The notes below the pieces were generated by a model. It did not search any database and had not been told where the DNA came from. It saw only the letters and a list, made by a program, of their open reading frames with translations. Source: Rubrivivax sp. (GTDB lineage Bacteria; Pseudomonadota; Gammaproteobacteria; Burkholderiales; Burkholderiaceae_C). Taken from it: a stretch of 47,375 nt of DNA. This document shows, in pieces, positions 1-8,043 of this stretch. The translations under genes and the position numbers were made by a program. Every line of letters begins with the position of its first letter. Position 1 is the stretch's first letter. The DNA is taken from the NCBI GenBank assembly GCA_026785885.1, contig JAJAZC010000127.1, positions 1 to 47,375 on the forward strand, in the 5' to 3' direction.

Positions 1-1
1 G

Positions 2-394
2 ATCGCGCGTGACGCGCTGGCCGAGGCCGCCGCAGTGCTGGACGCCGTGCCGGCCGATGAAAAAGGCCAGCGCGGCGACCGCGATGCCGCGCTGCGCAAG
101 CGCCTGGCGATGCTGGCCAACCGCCCGGCCGGCGACGCCCAGGCGCTGGCTGCCCGGGTGGCCGCCGACCCGCGGGACTTTGAAGCCCGCTTTGCGCTGG
201 CCGCGCTGCAGGCTTATGAAGGCGCCTGGGGCGAAGCCTTCGACAACTTGCTTGAAGTGGTGCTGCGCGACAAGGCCGAGGGCAAGCCGATGCGCGAAAA
301 GGCGCGCCAGCAACTGATCGACTGGTTCAGCGCCTGCCCTGATGCCGACGCCGTGAGCCGCGGACGGCGGTACCTGGGCATGTACCTCAATTAA
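2..394 (+). CDS. Thioredoxin/TPR co-chaperone, C-terminal part (CnoX/YbbN-like)
   Basis: The gene enters from the left edge; frame 2 is open from the first bases and ends with TAA at 392-394. The visible 130 residues are alpha-helical with alternating Ala/Leu and small residues, as in tetratricopeptide repeats. The stretch DPRDFEARFALAALQAYEGAWGEAFDNLLEVVLRD and the ending WFSACPDADAVSRGRRYLGMYLN (quoted here only as landmarks near residues 55-85 and 110-130) resemble the C-terminal TPR half of YbbN/CnoX, a chaperone-like protein that binds unfolded clients and hands them to DnaK or GroEL. The N-terminal thioredoxin fold lies outside the window, so the assignment rests on the tail alone. Another TPR protein is possible. 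Confidence 0.6.
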   Translation: MARDALAEAAAVLDAVPADEKGQRGDRDAALRKRLAMLANRPAGDAQALAARVAADPRDFEARFALAALQAYEGAWGEAFDNLLEVVLRDKAEGKPMREKARQQLIDWFSACPDADAVSRGRRYLGMYLN

Positions 395-400
395 GCGGCG

Positions 401-422
401 GGCCCGCTTTCACGAGCGGGCC
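401..422 (+). terminator. Hairpin after the TPR co-chaperone gene
   Basis: A perfect 8-bp stem (GGCCCGCT / AGCGGGCC) with a six-base loop lies 7 bases after the stop codon. No T-run follows, so it may act as a weak or Rho-assisted terminator, or simply as a 3'-end stabiliser. Confidence 0.45.
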
Positions 423-456
423 GGCATGGCCATCAGGACGGCAACCCACGGCGACG

Positions 457-490
457 GTTCACGCCGATAGTTCACGCCGATAGTTCACGC
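457..490. repeat. 13-bp tandem repeat, 2.6 copies
   Basis: GTTCACGCCGATA occurs twice in direct succession, followed by the first eight bases of a third copy. It lies between the convergent co-chaperone and yggS genes and has no visible coding role. Confidence 0.7.
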
Positions 491-527
491 TGGCCGTTCA
501 TGCCTCTTGGGCCAGCGACGCGTGCAC

Positions 528-1274
528 TTAACGCGCACCGAAGATCGCGCTGCCCACGCGCAGCAGCGTGCTGCCCTCGGCAACAGCAGCCTCCAAGTCG
601 GCGCTCATGCCCATCGACAGCGTGTCCAGCGCCAGGCCATGCGCCTGCAGGGCCATCAGCAGCTCGCGCAGCAGGCAGTGCGGACGGCGCTGCGCGGCTG
701 CATCGGCGCCCGGCTGCGGCTCGGGGATGCTCATCAGCCCGCGCAGCTGCACACGCTCCGGCGGCAGCGCGGCCACGGCGTGCGCCAGGGCCGGCAGCTC
801 GGCCGGCAGCACGCCGCTCTTGCTGGCCTCACCGCTGATGTTGACCTGCAGGCACAGCTGCAGCGGCGCCAGCCCTGCCGGGCGCTGCTCGGCCAGGCGC
901 GTGGCAATCTTCAGCCGATCCACCGTGTGCACCCAGTCGAAGGCTTCGGCCACGGCGCGTGTCTTGTTGCTCTGCAGTGGGCCGATCAGGTGCCACTGCA
1001 GCTGCGCACGCTGCGCCGTCAGCGCATCGATCTTGGTCAGCGCTTCCTGGACGTAGTTTTCGCCGAAAGCATGCTGGCCTTGTGCGATGGCTGCGAGCAC
1101 GGCGTCGGCACCGAAGGTCTTGCTGACGGCCAGCAAAGTGAGGCTCGATCCCGGCGCTTTTCCCGTGCTCAAAGACGGCACGTGCGTGACAAGTTGGGCA
1201 TCGCGACCGGCCTGTTCACATGCGGTTTCGATGCGCCGCTTCACTTCTTGCAGGTTGCTTCCGATGCTGCCCAT
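528..1274 (-). CDS. yggS: YggS-family pyridoxal-phosphate homeostasis protein
   Basis: A 248-residue single-domain PLP-binding protein of the YggS/PLPBP family. These proteins hold PLP in an alanine-racemase-like TIM barrel and buffer the cell's vitamin B6 and amino-acid pools; no enzymatic reaction is established. The PLP lysine is Lys52 in LLAVSKTF. The family motifs HAFGENYVQE, WHLIGPLQSNK, NISGEASKSG, LRGLMSIP and SMGMSADLEAA all follow in the usual order, and the end RVGSAIFGAR is typical. About 16 extra residues sit between the N-terminal helix and the first beta strand compared with the E. coli protein. The ATG at 1274 was chosen because it begins the family's N-terminal helix; the upstream open frame is not family-like. 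It is divergent from pilT with a 76-bp gap, an arrangement common in beta- and gammaproteobacteria. Confidence 0.93.
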   Translation of the reverse strand: MGSIGSNLQEVKRRIETACEQAGRDAQLVTHVPSLSTGKAPGSSLTLLAVSKTFGADAVLAAIAQGQHAFGENYVQEALTKIDALTAQRAQLQWHLIGPLQSNKTRAVAEAFDWVHTVDRLKIATRLAEQRPAGLAPLQLCLQVNISGEASKSGVLPAELPALAHAVAALPPERVQLRGLMSIPEPQPGADAAAQRRPHCLLRELLMALQAHGLALDTLSMGMSADLEAAVAEGSTLLRVGSAIFGAR

Positions 1275-1350
1275 AATGGTTTTCAAACCCGCGCACCCGC
1301 TGTGCGCACCGCATTGTTGAATGCCGGCGCAACACCGGCCGTATCGCTCA

Positions 1351-2394
1351 ATGGACATCACCCAACTGCTGGCCTTCTCCGTCAAGAACAAGGCCTCGGA
1401 CCTGCACCTGTCCGCGGGCTTGCCGCCGATGATCCGGGTGCACGGCGACGTGCGGCGCATCAACGTCGAAGCGCTGGATCACAAGATGGTCCACGCCATG
1501 GTGTACGACATCATGAACGACGCGCAGCGCAAACATTACGAGGACACGCTGGAGTGCGACTTCTCGTTCGAGATTCAGGGTCTGGCGCGTTTTCGCGTGA
1601 ATGCATTCAACCAGAACAGAGGCGCTGGCGGCGTGTTCCGCACGATCCCGAGCAAGATCTTGACGCTGGAGCAATTGGGCACCCCCAAGGTGTTTGCTGA
1701 ACTGTCGTTGAAGCCGCGCGGTCTGGTGCTGGTCACCGGCCCCACGGGCTCAGGCAAAAGCACGACGCTGGCTGCGATGGTCAACCACCTGAACGAAAGC
1801 GAATACGGCCACGTGCTGACGGTCGAAGACCCGATCGAGTTCGTGCACGAGAGCAAGAAGTGTTTGATCAACCAGCGCGAGGTCGGCCCGCACACGCTGA
1901 GCTTCAACAACGCATTGCGCAGCGCGCTGCGCGAAGACCCGGACGCGATCCTGGTCGGCGAATTGCGCGATCTGGAAACCATCCGCCTGGCCTTGACCGC
2001 GGCTGAAACTGGCCATCTGGTGTTCGGCACGCTGCACACCAGCTCGGCCGCCAAGACCATCGACCGCGTGGTCGACGTGTTTCCGGCGGCTGAGAAAGAA
2101 ATGGTGCGCGCGATGCTGTCGGAATCGCTGGTGGCGGTGATCTCGCAAACGCTGTGCAAGTTGAAGGACGGCAGCGGCCGCGTTGCTGCGCACGAAATCA
2201 TGCTGGGCACCAGCGCCATCAAGAACCTGATCCGCGAAGGTAAGGTCGCGCAGATGTACAGCTCGATCCAGACCGGCCAGAGCATGGGCATGCAAACGCT
2301 GGATCAGAACCTGTCCGATCTGGTGCGGCGCAATCTGGTCAGCGCCGCCGAGGCGCGCGCCAAGGCCAAGATCCCCGAGAACTTCCCCGGATGA
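1351..2394 (+). CDS. pilT: Type IV pilus retraction ATPase PilT
   Basis: A 347-residue hexameric GspE-type ATPase that powers pilus retraction and twitching motility from the inner-membrane base of the type IV pilus. The Walker A motif GPTGSGKST starts at residue 130. The Asp box VEDPIEFVH, the Walker B region DPDAILVGELRDLETI, and the His box TGHLVFGTLHT follow in order. The C-terminal motif AIKNLIREGKVAQM matches the AIRNLIRE element known to be needed for PilT retraction. The start is set at ATG 1351 (MDITQLLAFSVKNKASDLHLS), which is the conserved PilT N-terminus and gives the usual length. It is followed by its paralogue pilU after a repeat-filled gap. No other pilus genes are present here. 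Confidence 0.97.
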   Translation: MDITQLLAFSVKNKASDLHLSAGLPPMIRVHGDVRRINVEALDHKMVHAMVYDIMNDAQRKHYEDTLECDFSFEIQGLARFRVNAFNQNRGAGGVFRTIPSKILTLEQLGTPKVFAELSLKPRGLVLVTGPTGSGKSTTLAAMVNHLNESEYGHVLTVEDPIEFVHESKKCLINQREVGPHTLSFNNALRSALREDPDAILVGELRDLETIRLALTAAETGHLVFGTLHTSSAAKTIDRVVDVFPAAEKEMVRAMLSESLVAVISQTLCKLKDGSGRVAAHEIMLGTSAIKNLIREGKVAQMYSSIQTGQSMGMQTLDQNLSDLVRRNLVSAAEARAKAKIPENFPG

Positions 2395-2570
2395 AATTCG
2401 GCCCCCGCGCTCGCTTGCGCTCGCTGCCCCCCGAGGGGGCGTCCGCTGGCGGCCCGGCGGAGCCGGTTCCGCGGCGAGGAATTCGGCCCCCACGCTCGCT
2501 TGTGCTCGCTGCCCCCCGAAGGGGCGTCCGCTGGCTGCCCGGCGGAGCCGGTTCCGCGGCGGGAAGCTTG
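2395..2570. repeat. Two tandem copies of an 85-bp GC-rich palindromic element
   Basis: Copy 1 runs 2395-2479 and copy 2 runs 2480-2564, with only about six differences; the right edge extends to GGGAAGCTTG at 2561-2570. Each copy holds a perfect GCCCCC-CGA-GGGGGC-type hairpin (one arm base changed in copy 2) and a second GC-rich palindrome ending GCCGGTTCCGCGGC. A diverged third copy lies at 30005-30087. The array fills almost the entire pilT-pilU gap. It has the look of a REP/BIME-like intergenic element. It could stabilise or attenuate the pilT transcript ahead of pilU. Confidence 0.85.
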
Positions 2571-2610
2571 ATCGGGGCGGCCTTCAGCGGCGGCCCAAAC
2601 AAGGAAAAAG

Positions 2611-3747
2611 ATGGAACGTGACCAGGCATCCAAGTTCGTCAACGACCTGCTGCGCCTGATGGTCAGCCGCAGCGGCTCAGACCTTTTTCTCACAGCCGAC
2701 TTTCCACCGGCCATCAAGGTCGACGGCAAGGTCACCAAGGTCAGTCCGCAACCCTTGACCGGCCAGCACACGCTGGCCCTGGCGCGCGCGGTGATGAACG
2801 ACAAGCAGGGTGCGGAATTCGAGCGCACCAAGGAATGCAACTTTGCGATCAGCCCGCAGGGTGTCGGGCGCTTTCGCGTTAATGCATTCGTTCAACAGGG
2901 CATGGTGGGCCTGGTGTTCCGCACCATCCCGGCCACGCTGCCGACGATCGACGGGCTGGGCCTGCCGGTGGTGCTGAAGGAAGTCAGCCTGACCAAGCGC
3001 GGCCTGGTGATCTTTGTCGGCGCCACCGGCTCGGGCAAGAGCACGTCGCTGGCGGCCATCGTCGACCACCGCAACGAACATTCCTACGGCCACATCATCA
3101 CGGTCGAAGACCCGGTGGAGTTCGTGCACGCGCACAAAAACTGCATCATCACGCAGCGCGAATTGGGCATCGACACCGACAGCTGGGAAGCCGCGCTGAA
3201 GAACACGCTGCGCCAGGCACCGGACGTGATCCTGATGGGCGAGATCCGCGACCGCGAGACCATGGAACACGCCGTGGCCTTTGCTGAGACCGGCCACCTG
3301 TGTCTGGCCACGCTGCACGCCAACAGCGCCAACCAGGCACTGGACCGCATCATCAATTTCTTCCCTGAAGAGCGGCGCCAGCAGTTGCTGATGGACCTGT
3401 CGCTGAACCTAAAAGCACTGGTCAGCCAGCGCCTGCTGCCGCGCGAGCAAGGCCGTGGGCGCGTGGCAGCGGTAGAGATCTTGCTCAACACGCCGCTGAT
3501 CGGCGACTTGATCTTCAAGGGCGAAGTCGCCGAGCTCAAAGAGCTGATGAAACGCAGCCGCGAGCTCGGCATGCAGACCTTCGACCAGAGCCTGTTCGAT
3601 CTGTACGAGCAGCGCCATGTCAGCTACGAAGACGCGCTGCTCAACGCCGACAGCGTCAACGACCTGCGGCTGCAGATCAAGCTGAAGAGCCAGCGGGCCA
3701 AGAACACGGATCTGGGGGCCGGCACCGAGCACATGAAAGTCGTCTGA
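2611..3747 (+). CDS. pilU: PilT/PilU family type IV pilus ATPase PilU
   Basis: A 378-residue paralogue of PilT with the same domain order. Walker A (GATGSGKST) starts at residue 137, followed by VEDPVEFVHAHKN, APDVILMGEIRDRETMEHA and TGHLCLATLHANSANQALDR. PilU is an accessory retraction ATPase that works with PilT under load. The C-terminal tail after the ATPase core is longer than in PilT and charged, as is usual for PilU. A good ribosome binding site (AAGGAAAAAG) stands directly before ATG 2611. The gene probably shares a transcript with pilT, although the 216-bp repeat-filled gap could uncouple their levels. Confidence 0.95.
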   Translation: MERDQASKFVNDLLRLMVSRSGSDLFLTADFPPAIKVDGKVTKVSPQPLTGQHTLALARAVMNDKQGAEFERTKECNFAISPQGVGRFRVNAFVQQGMVGLVFRTIPATLPTIDGLGLPVVLKEVSLTKRGLVIFVGATGSGKSTSLAAIVDHRNEHSYGHIITVEDPVEFVHAHKNCIITQRELGIDTDSWEAALKNTLRQAPDVILMGEIRDRETMEHAVAFAETGHLCLATLHANSANQALDRIINFFPEERRQQLLMDLSLNLKALVSQRLLPREQGRGRVAAVEILLNTPLIGDLIFKGEVAELKELMKRSRELGMQTFDQSLFDLYEQRHVSYEDALLNADSVNDLRLQIKLKSQRAKNTDLGAGTEHMKVV

Positions 3748-3815
3748 GGTGGCTCCCAGGCTCTCTGCGTACCGCCTGGGCCAGCGCAGCGCGGCATTCA
3801 TGGCAGCATGCCCGG

Positions 3816-4724
3816 ATGAGCAACCGCCCTTACGACACGATCGAACCCCGGCGTGCGGCTTTCATCGGCCTGGGCGTCATGGGGCACCCGATGGCCGGGC
3901 ACCTGGCGCGCGCCGGGCATGCCGTCACGGTCTACAACCGCACGGCGGCCAAAGCGGCGGCCTGGGTTTCTGAATACGGCGGTGACCGGGGCAGGGCCGC
4001 AGCCACACCGCGCGAAGCCGCAGCGGGCGCCGACATCGTCTGCGCATGCGTCGGCAACGACGATGACCTCCGCAGTGTCACCACCGGCGAGCACGGCGCC
4101 TTTGCTGGCATGGCGCCGGGCGCCGTTTTCGTCGACCACACCACCGCGTCGGCCACGGTCGCGCGCGAGCTGCATGCTGCAGCGCAAGCGCGTGGCCTGC
4201 ACTTCATCGACGCTCCGGTGTCGGGCGGCCAGGCCGGCGCGGTCAACGGCACCTTGACGGTGATGTGCGGCGGCGATGCCCAGCCCTTCGAGCGCATGCA
4301 GCCAGTGGCGCTGCACTTCGCGCGTGCGGTCACGCGGCTTGGCGGCAGCGGCTCGGGGCAGCTGGCCAAGATGGTCAACCAGATCTGCATTGCCGGCCTG
4401 GTGCAGGGCCTGGCCGAAGCGCTGGCGTTCGGGAAACGCGCGGGTCTGGACATGCAGCAGGTGCTGGACGTCATCGGCAAAGGCGCGGCCCAGAGCTGGC
4501 AGATGGACAACCGCGGCAAGACGATGCTGGAAGGCCGCTTCGACTTCGGCTTTGCTGTGGACCGGATGCGCAAGGACCTGGGCCTGCTGCTGGACGAAGG
4601 GCGGCGCAACGGTGCACAACTGCCGGTGACGGCGCTGGTCGATCAGCTGTACGCAGAGCTGCAGGCGCAAGGCGGCGGGCGCTGGGATACGTCCAGCCTG
4701 ATGCGGCGATTGCAGCCCGGTTGA
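3816..4724 (+). CDS. NAD(P)-dependent beta-hydroxyacid dehydrogenase (3-hydroxyisobutyrate dehydrogenase family)
   Basis: A 302-residue member of the 6-phosphogluconate/3-hydroxyisobutyrate dehydrogenase superfamily. The N-terminal Rossmann fold carries GLGVMG at residues 18-23. The substrate signature DAPVSGGQAGAVNGTLTVMCGG follows at about residues 130-150, and the catalytic lysine is Lys185 in GSGQLAKMVNQI. The C-terminal all-helical domain is complete. Related enzymes oxidise 3-hydroxyisobutyrate in valine catabolism or reduce tartronate semialdehyde in glyoxylate metabolism; the sequence alone does not separate these. None of the neighbours belongs to either pathway. No strong ribosome binding site is visible before ATG 3816. 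Confidence 0.9.
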   Translation: MSNRPYDTIEPRRAAFIGLGVMGHPMAGHLARAGHAVTVYNRTAAKAAAWVSEYGGDRGRAAATPREAAAGADIVCACVGNDDDLRSVTTGEHGAFAGMAPGAVFVDHTTASATVARELHAAAQARGLHFIDAPVSGGQAGAVNGTLTVMCGGDAQPFERMQPVALHFARAVTRLGGSGSGQLAKMVNQICIAGLVQGLAEALAFGKRAGLDMQQVLDVIGKGAAQSWQMDNRGKTMLEGRFDFGFAVDRMRKDLGLLLDEGRRNGAQLPVTALVDQLYAELQAQGGGRWDTSSLMRRLQPG

Positions 4725-4754
4725 CGGGCGCGCCGACGACCCCCAGGCGTGGCT

Positions 4755-5423
4755 TCAGCGCGGCGGCGACGAAGCCGCGCTGCTGATCGGTGCAGCGCCG
4801 GCGCCGGACGCGCCGCCTAGCTCTTTTTCGGTCACGATCTCAAAGACCTTGACGACCTTTTCGACGCCGCTGACCTGACTGGCCAGTTCGGCAGCGCGGT
4901 TGCCTTCTCGCTCGGTGACGCGACCCATCAAATAAACGACACGCCGTTCGGTGGTGACCTTGAAGGCCTTGGCCTGCACGTCCTTGGCGTCGACCAGCGT
5001 GGCCTTGACCCTGGTGCTCAGCACGCCGTCGGCCGAGCGTGAGGTGAACGCGCTGTTGGCAGCAATCACCACTTCATTGACGACACCGCGCACGTTTTCC
5101 ACCCGCGCCACCGCCTGCTCGACGCTGGCGCGTTCGGTCGCGCCCGGCACCTCGCCGGTCAGCAGCACCAGCCGGTTGTAGCTGGTGACGTTGACCTGCC
5201 CGAGTGTGGCCAGCTCGCGGATGCGGGCCGCAGCACGGAATTCGATGCCTTCGTCCTCGACCTGCGCGCCGGTGGTGCGTCGGTCGCTGGCGACCATGCC
5301 GGTGCCGAGCACGGCACCGCCCACCAGCAATGCGCCACAGCCGGCCAGCAGCGCTGGCAACAGCCCGGCAAGCGCCAGTGCAGCAGCCACCCGGGCCGAT
5401 GAAATCGAATGCGGCAGGTTCAT
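4755..5423 (-). CDS. dolP: BON-domain outer-membrane lipoprotein (DolP/YraP-like)
   Basis: A 222-residue lipoprotein. The signal sequence ends in the lipobox LLAG|C with the lipidated cysteine at residue 29. Two BON domains follow, at roughly residues 60-125 and 130-200, with the characteristic LTGEVPGATERASVEQAVARVENVRGV (partial landmark) and VYLMGRVTEREG turns. DolP binds anionic phospholipid at the division site and supports outer-membrane integrity and the BAM complex. The start at 5423 was chosen for the signal peptide and an AAGGA ribosome binding site. Its start codon region overlaps the stop of diaA by four bases, so the two are translationally coupled, the same order as in E. coli (yraN-diaA-dolP). 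Confidence 0.88.
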   Translation of the reverse strand: MNLPHSISSARVAAALALAGLLPALLAGCGALLVGGAVLGTGMVASDRRTTGAQVEDEGIEFRAAARIRELATLGQVNVTSYNRLVLLTGEVPGATERASVEQAVARVENVRGVVNEVVIAANSAFTSRSADGVLSTRVKATLVDAKDVQAKAFKVTTERRVVYLMGRVTEREGNRAAELASQVSGVEKVVKVFEIVTEKELGGASGAGAAPISSAASSPPR

Positions 5424-5971
5424 GTTCCTTGCTCTCCCATCAACTGAAAATCGACCGCATCGCACAGGCAATGCAGCACCAGCAATTGCAGCTCGGCAAC
5501 CCGCGCGCCACGTTCGTGCGGCACGGCCACCAAGACATCGGCTTCGCCCAGCAATTCGCCGAAGGCAGCAGCACTGCGGCCGGCCAGCACCACGATGGTC
5601 ATGTCCTTAGCCTGCGCCGCCGAGATTACCGCGGTGGTGTCGCCATCGGCATCGTCGATGAACAGCAGCACGTCGCCCGGCAGGCCCAAAGCGCGCACTT
5701 CCTGCGCTGCCGATACCCCCGGCGTCCCGCCCAAAGCCAGCGCCGCCAGCGGTGGCCTTTCACGCTCGAAGCGGCCGGTCAGCAAGCGCGCCATGTGCGG
5801 CGCCAGTGCAGCGCCTGCACCGCTGCCGCAGACCATCACCTTGCCACCGCCGGTGATGGCCGCCAGCAGCGCGCCTGCAGCCTCCGCGACCGGCCGCGCC
5901 AACGTGTCGGCGCAGCGGTACTGAAGGTCAGCGCTGTCGAAAAATTGCTGCTGGATGCGCTGTTCAAGCAT
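5420..5971 (-). CDS. diaA: SIS-domain protein, DiaA/GmhA family
   Basis: A 183-residue protein made of one sugar-isomerase (SIS) domain, similar to DiaA, which binds DnaA and promotes initiation of replication, and to phosphoheptose isomerase GmhA. Recognisable elements are the N-terminal four-helix lead (MLEQRIQQQFFDSADLQ), the phosphosugar loop at GSGAGAALAPHMARLL, the FERERPPLAALALGG segment and the ending ELQLLVLHCLCDAVDFQL. The usual NGGSAAD-type loop is changed to SGAGAAL, so isomerase activity is doubtful. Gene order next to dolP and near yraN favours the DiaA assignment. It overlaps dolP by four bases. Confidence 0.83.
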   Translation of the reverse strand: MLEQRIQQQFFDSADLQYRCADTLARPVAEAAGALLAAITGGGKVMVCGSGAGAALAPHMARLLTGRFERERPPLAALALGGTPGVSAAQEVRALGLPGDVLLFIDDADGDTTAVISAAQAKDMTIVVLAGRSAAAFGELLGEADVLVAVPHERGARVAELQLLVLHCLCDAVDFQLMGEQGT

Positions 5972-6130
5972 GGTCCCGGATCATATGACAGGGGTTAGCT
6001 GCGCTTGTGCTGCGGCCCGCCTGGCGAACGGGTCTGCACACCGGCGTCTGCGCCACCGACAGTTCTGCTTCGGTGGCAATGCGCGCTGTGGAAGTGATCG
6101 GCTGAAATCGCGGCAGCGCACCCCGCCACG

Positions 6131-6692
6131 ATGGACTTCTTCGGCATTCCGCTGCAGGCCTTTCTCGGCCAGCTGCTGCTGGGCCTGGTCAACGGCTCGT
6201 TCTACGTGGTGCTGGCCGTATTCGCCGCGGTGTTCCTGGCCATCATTCGCATCGTGCAGTCGCCGTTCGGGCAGGTGCTGAAGGCGATCCGCGAGAACGA
6301 GCCGCGGGCCGTCTCACTGGGCTACGACGTCGACCGCTACAAGTTGCTGGCCTTCGTGCTGTCGACCGCGCCGGCCCGTCTGGCGGGATCGATGAAAACC
6401 GTGGTGCTGGGTTTCGCGACCTTGTCGGATGCGCACTGGTCTTTGTCCGGCGAGGTGGTGCTGATGACGCTGCTCGGTGGCATGGGCACCTTCGCCGGGC
6501 CGGTGCTGGGCGCCTTCACGATCATCGGTTTGCAGAACTACTTGGCCGTCGCGCGTGGGCGCGCAGGTCACGGTAATCATCGGTGCGATCTTCGTGGTGC
6601 GCGTAATCGGTTTTCGGCGCGGCTTTGTCGGTGAATTGCTGCAGTGGCAGCGGCGGCGCGGCGCCCGCGGCGGCCGGCCGCCCGACGCGTAA
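6131..6692 (+). pseudogene. Chimeric remnant of branched-chain amino-acid ABC permeases (livH start joined to livM end, frameshifted)
   Basis: The first ~28 codons (MDFFGIPLQAFLGQLLLGLV...) read like the N-terminus of a LivH permease. The frame then passes without a stop into the middle and end of a LivM permease: RIVQSPFGQVLKAIRENEPRA, GYDVDRYKLLAFVLS, SDAHWSLSGEVVLMTLLGGMGTF and GPVLGAFTIIGLQNYLA are LivM hallmarks. After NYLA, near 6545-6565, the reading frame shifts; the continuing LivM ending (VTVIIGAIFVVRVIGFRRGFVGEL) is in another frame and stops at 6692. The simplest reading is one deletion that removed most of livH and the first half of livM, followed by a one-base indel. It lies between yraN and diaA, on the opposite strand, in a cluster that is normally contiguous. 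Confidence 0.85.
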
Positions 6693-6737
6693 CGACCTAC
6701 GCGTAACCCAACGCCTGACTCGACGACGCCAAGGCGT

Positions 6738-7130
6738 TCAGCCGCCGTCAAAAGCCGCCGGCAGCCACTGCAGCGTGTCGCCGTCGATCGCCACGACGTC
6801 GAAGCGGCACGGCGGTGGTGCCACGTAGCGCAGCAGAAAGTGCTGCGCCGCAAAGACGAGGCTGCGCTGTTTGGCTGCGCTGACGCTGGCTGCAGCACCG
6901 CCTTGGGTGCTGCAGGTGCGGGCGCGCACCTCGACAAAAACCAGCGTGCCGTCGGCGGCCAGCATCACCAGATCGATCTCACCGCCGCGCGCGCCGGGGC
7001 CGCGGGCCACCCGATAATTGCGCTGCACCAGCGTCAGGCCGCGCCGCAGCAGCTCTTGCAGCGCACGGTCCTCGGCCGCAGGGCCTTGCGCCTGCAGACC
7101 CTGTGCCCTGACATCCTTCCACTTGAACAT
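6738..7130 (-). CDS. yraN: YraN / UPF0102 endonuclease-like protein
   Basis: A 130-residue member of UPF0102, a small family with a restriction-endonuclease-like fold. The family signature is clear: AAEDRALQELLRRGLTLVQRNYR, then GEIDLVMLAADGTLVFVEVRAR, where the E-x-D and E-V-R/K residues form the nuclease-like site, and ending in RFDVVAIDG. Its cellular role is not firmly established. ATG 7130 has a good AGAGGA ribosome binding site and gives the usual length. The gene diverges from rsmI with about ten bases between start codons. In E. coli the next genes are diaA and dolP; here a livH/livM remnant separates them. Confidence 0.92.
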   Translation of the reverse strand: MFKWKDVRAQGLQAQGPAAEDRALQELLRRGLTLVQRNYRVARGPGARGGEIDLVMLAADGTLVFVEVRARTCSTQGGAAASVSAAKQRSLVFAAQHFLLRYVAPPPCRFDVVAIDGDTLQWLPAAFDGG

Positions 7131-7140
7131 CGATTCCTCT

Positions 7141-8043
7141 TTGCTCCAGCGTGCCGCGACTGACGCCGCTGCGCTGCAAAGCCACCGCCCCGGCACACTC
7201 TACGTGGTGGCCACGCCGATCGGCAACCTGGCTGATCTGACGCTGCGCGCGGTGCATGTGCTCAGCCGCGTCGACGCGGTGGCTTGCGAGGACACGCGCG
7301 TCGGCGCGCAGCTGCTGCGCCACCTGGGCATCAAGAAGCCGCTGATCGCGCTGCATGCGCACAACGAGCGTGAGGCCGCCGCGGCCGTGCTGCAGCGGCT
7401 GGCGATCGGTGAATCGGTGGCCTGCATCAGCGACGCCGGCACGCCCGCCATCAGCGACCCCGGTGCCGTGCTGGTGGCGCTGGCTGCAGCGGCTGGCCAG
7501 ACCGTGGTGCCACTGCCCGGGCCCAGCAGCGTGATGGCGGCATTGAGTGCGGCCGGCGACACGCTGTCGCAAGGCTTTAGCTTCGTCGGCTTTGTTCCGG
7601 CCAAAGGCGCTGAGCGCAGCAGCGCGTTGGCCGCCTTGCTGGCCGACATACGCACGCAGGTGCTGTTCGAAGCACCGCACCGCATCGGCATGCTGCTGGC
7701 TGCACTGGCCGCCGCTGCACCGCAGCGCAAGGTCACGCTGTGCCGCGAGTTGAGCAAACAGTTCGAGACCATCGTCACGATGCCGGCCGCGGCCTTGCCT
7801 GCCTGGCAGGCCGCAGATGCCAACCGCGAGCGCGGCGAATTCGTGCTCGTGTTGCACGCCCTGCCCGCGGCCGTGCCGGCGCAAAACGCGCTGCCTGCGG
7901 CCACGCTGCACTGCCTGCGCGTGCTGCTGGCCGAGTTGCCACTGAAGCAAGCCGTGTCGCTGGCCGTGCAGATCACCGGCGCGCCGCGCAACACGCTGTA
8001 CAGCCAGGCGCTGCAGGACAAAGGCAGCGCCGATGCCGTTTAG
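7141..8043 (+). CDS. rsmI: 16S rRNA 2'-O-ribose methyltransferase RsmI (C1402)
   Basis: RsmI methylates the 2'-OH of C1402 in the ribosomal decoding centre using SAM. Family motifs appear in order: LYVVATPIGNLADLTLRAV, VACEDTRVGAQLLRHLGI, SDAGTPAISDPG, PLPGPSSVMAALSAAG, FVGFVPAKGAERS, EAPHRIGMLLAAL and CRELSKQFE. These are typical of the tetrapyrrole-methylase fold. No ATG occurs upstream of the conserved region in this frame, so TTG 7141 (300 residues) is proposed; TTG 7123 is the alternative. The start region almost abuts the divergent yraN start. It overlaps the downstream EamA gene by 11 bases. Confidence 0.93.
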   Translation: MLQRAATDAAALQSHRPGTLYVVATPIGNLADLTLRAVHVLSRVDAVACEDTRVGAQLLRHLGIKKPLIALHAHNEREAAAAVLQRLAIGESVACISDAGTPAISDPGAVLVALAAAAGQTVVPLPGPSSVMAALSAAGDTLSQGFSFVGFVPAKGAERSSALAALLADIRTQVLFEAPHRIGMLLAALAAAAPQRKVTLCRELSKQFETIVTMPAAALPAWQAADANRERGEFVLVLHALPAAVPAQNALPAATLHCLRVLLAELPLKQAVSLAVQITGAPRNTLYSQALQDKGSADAV

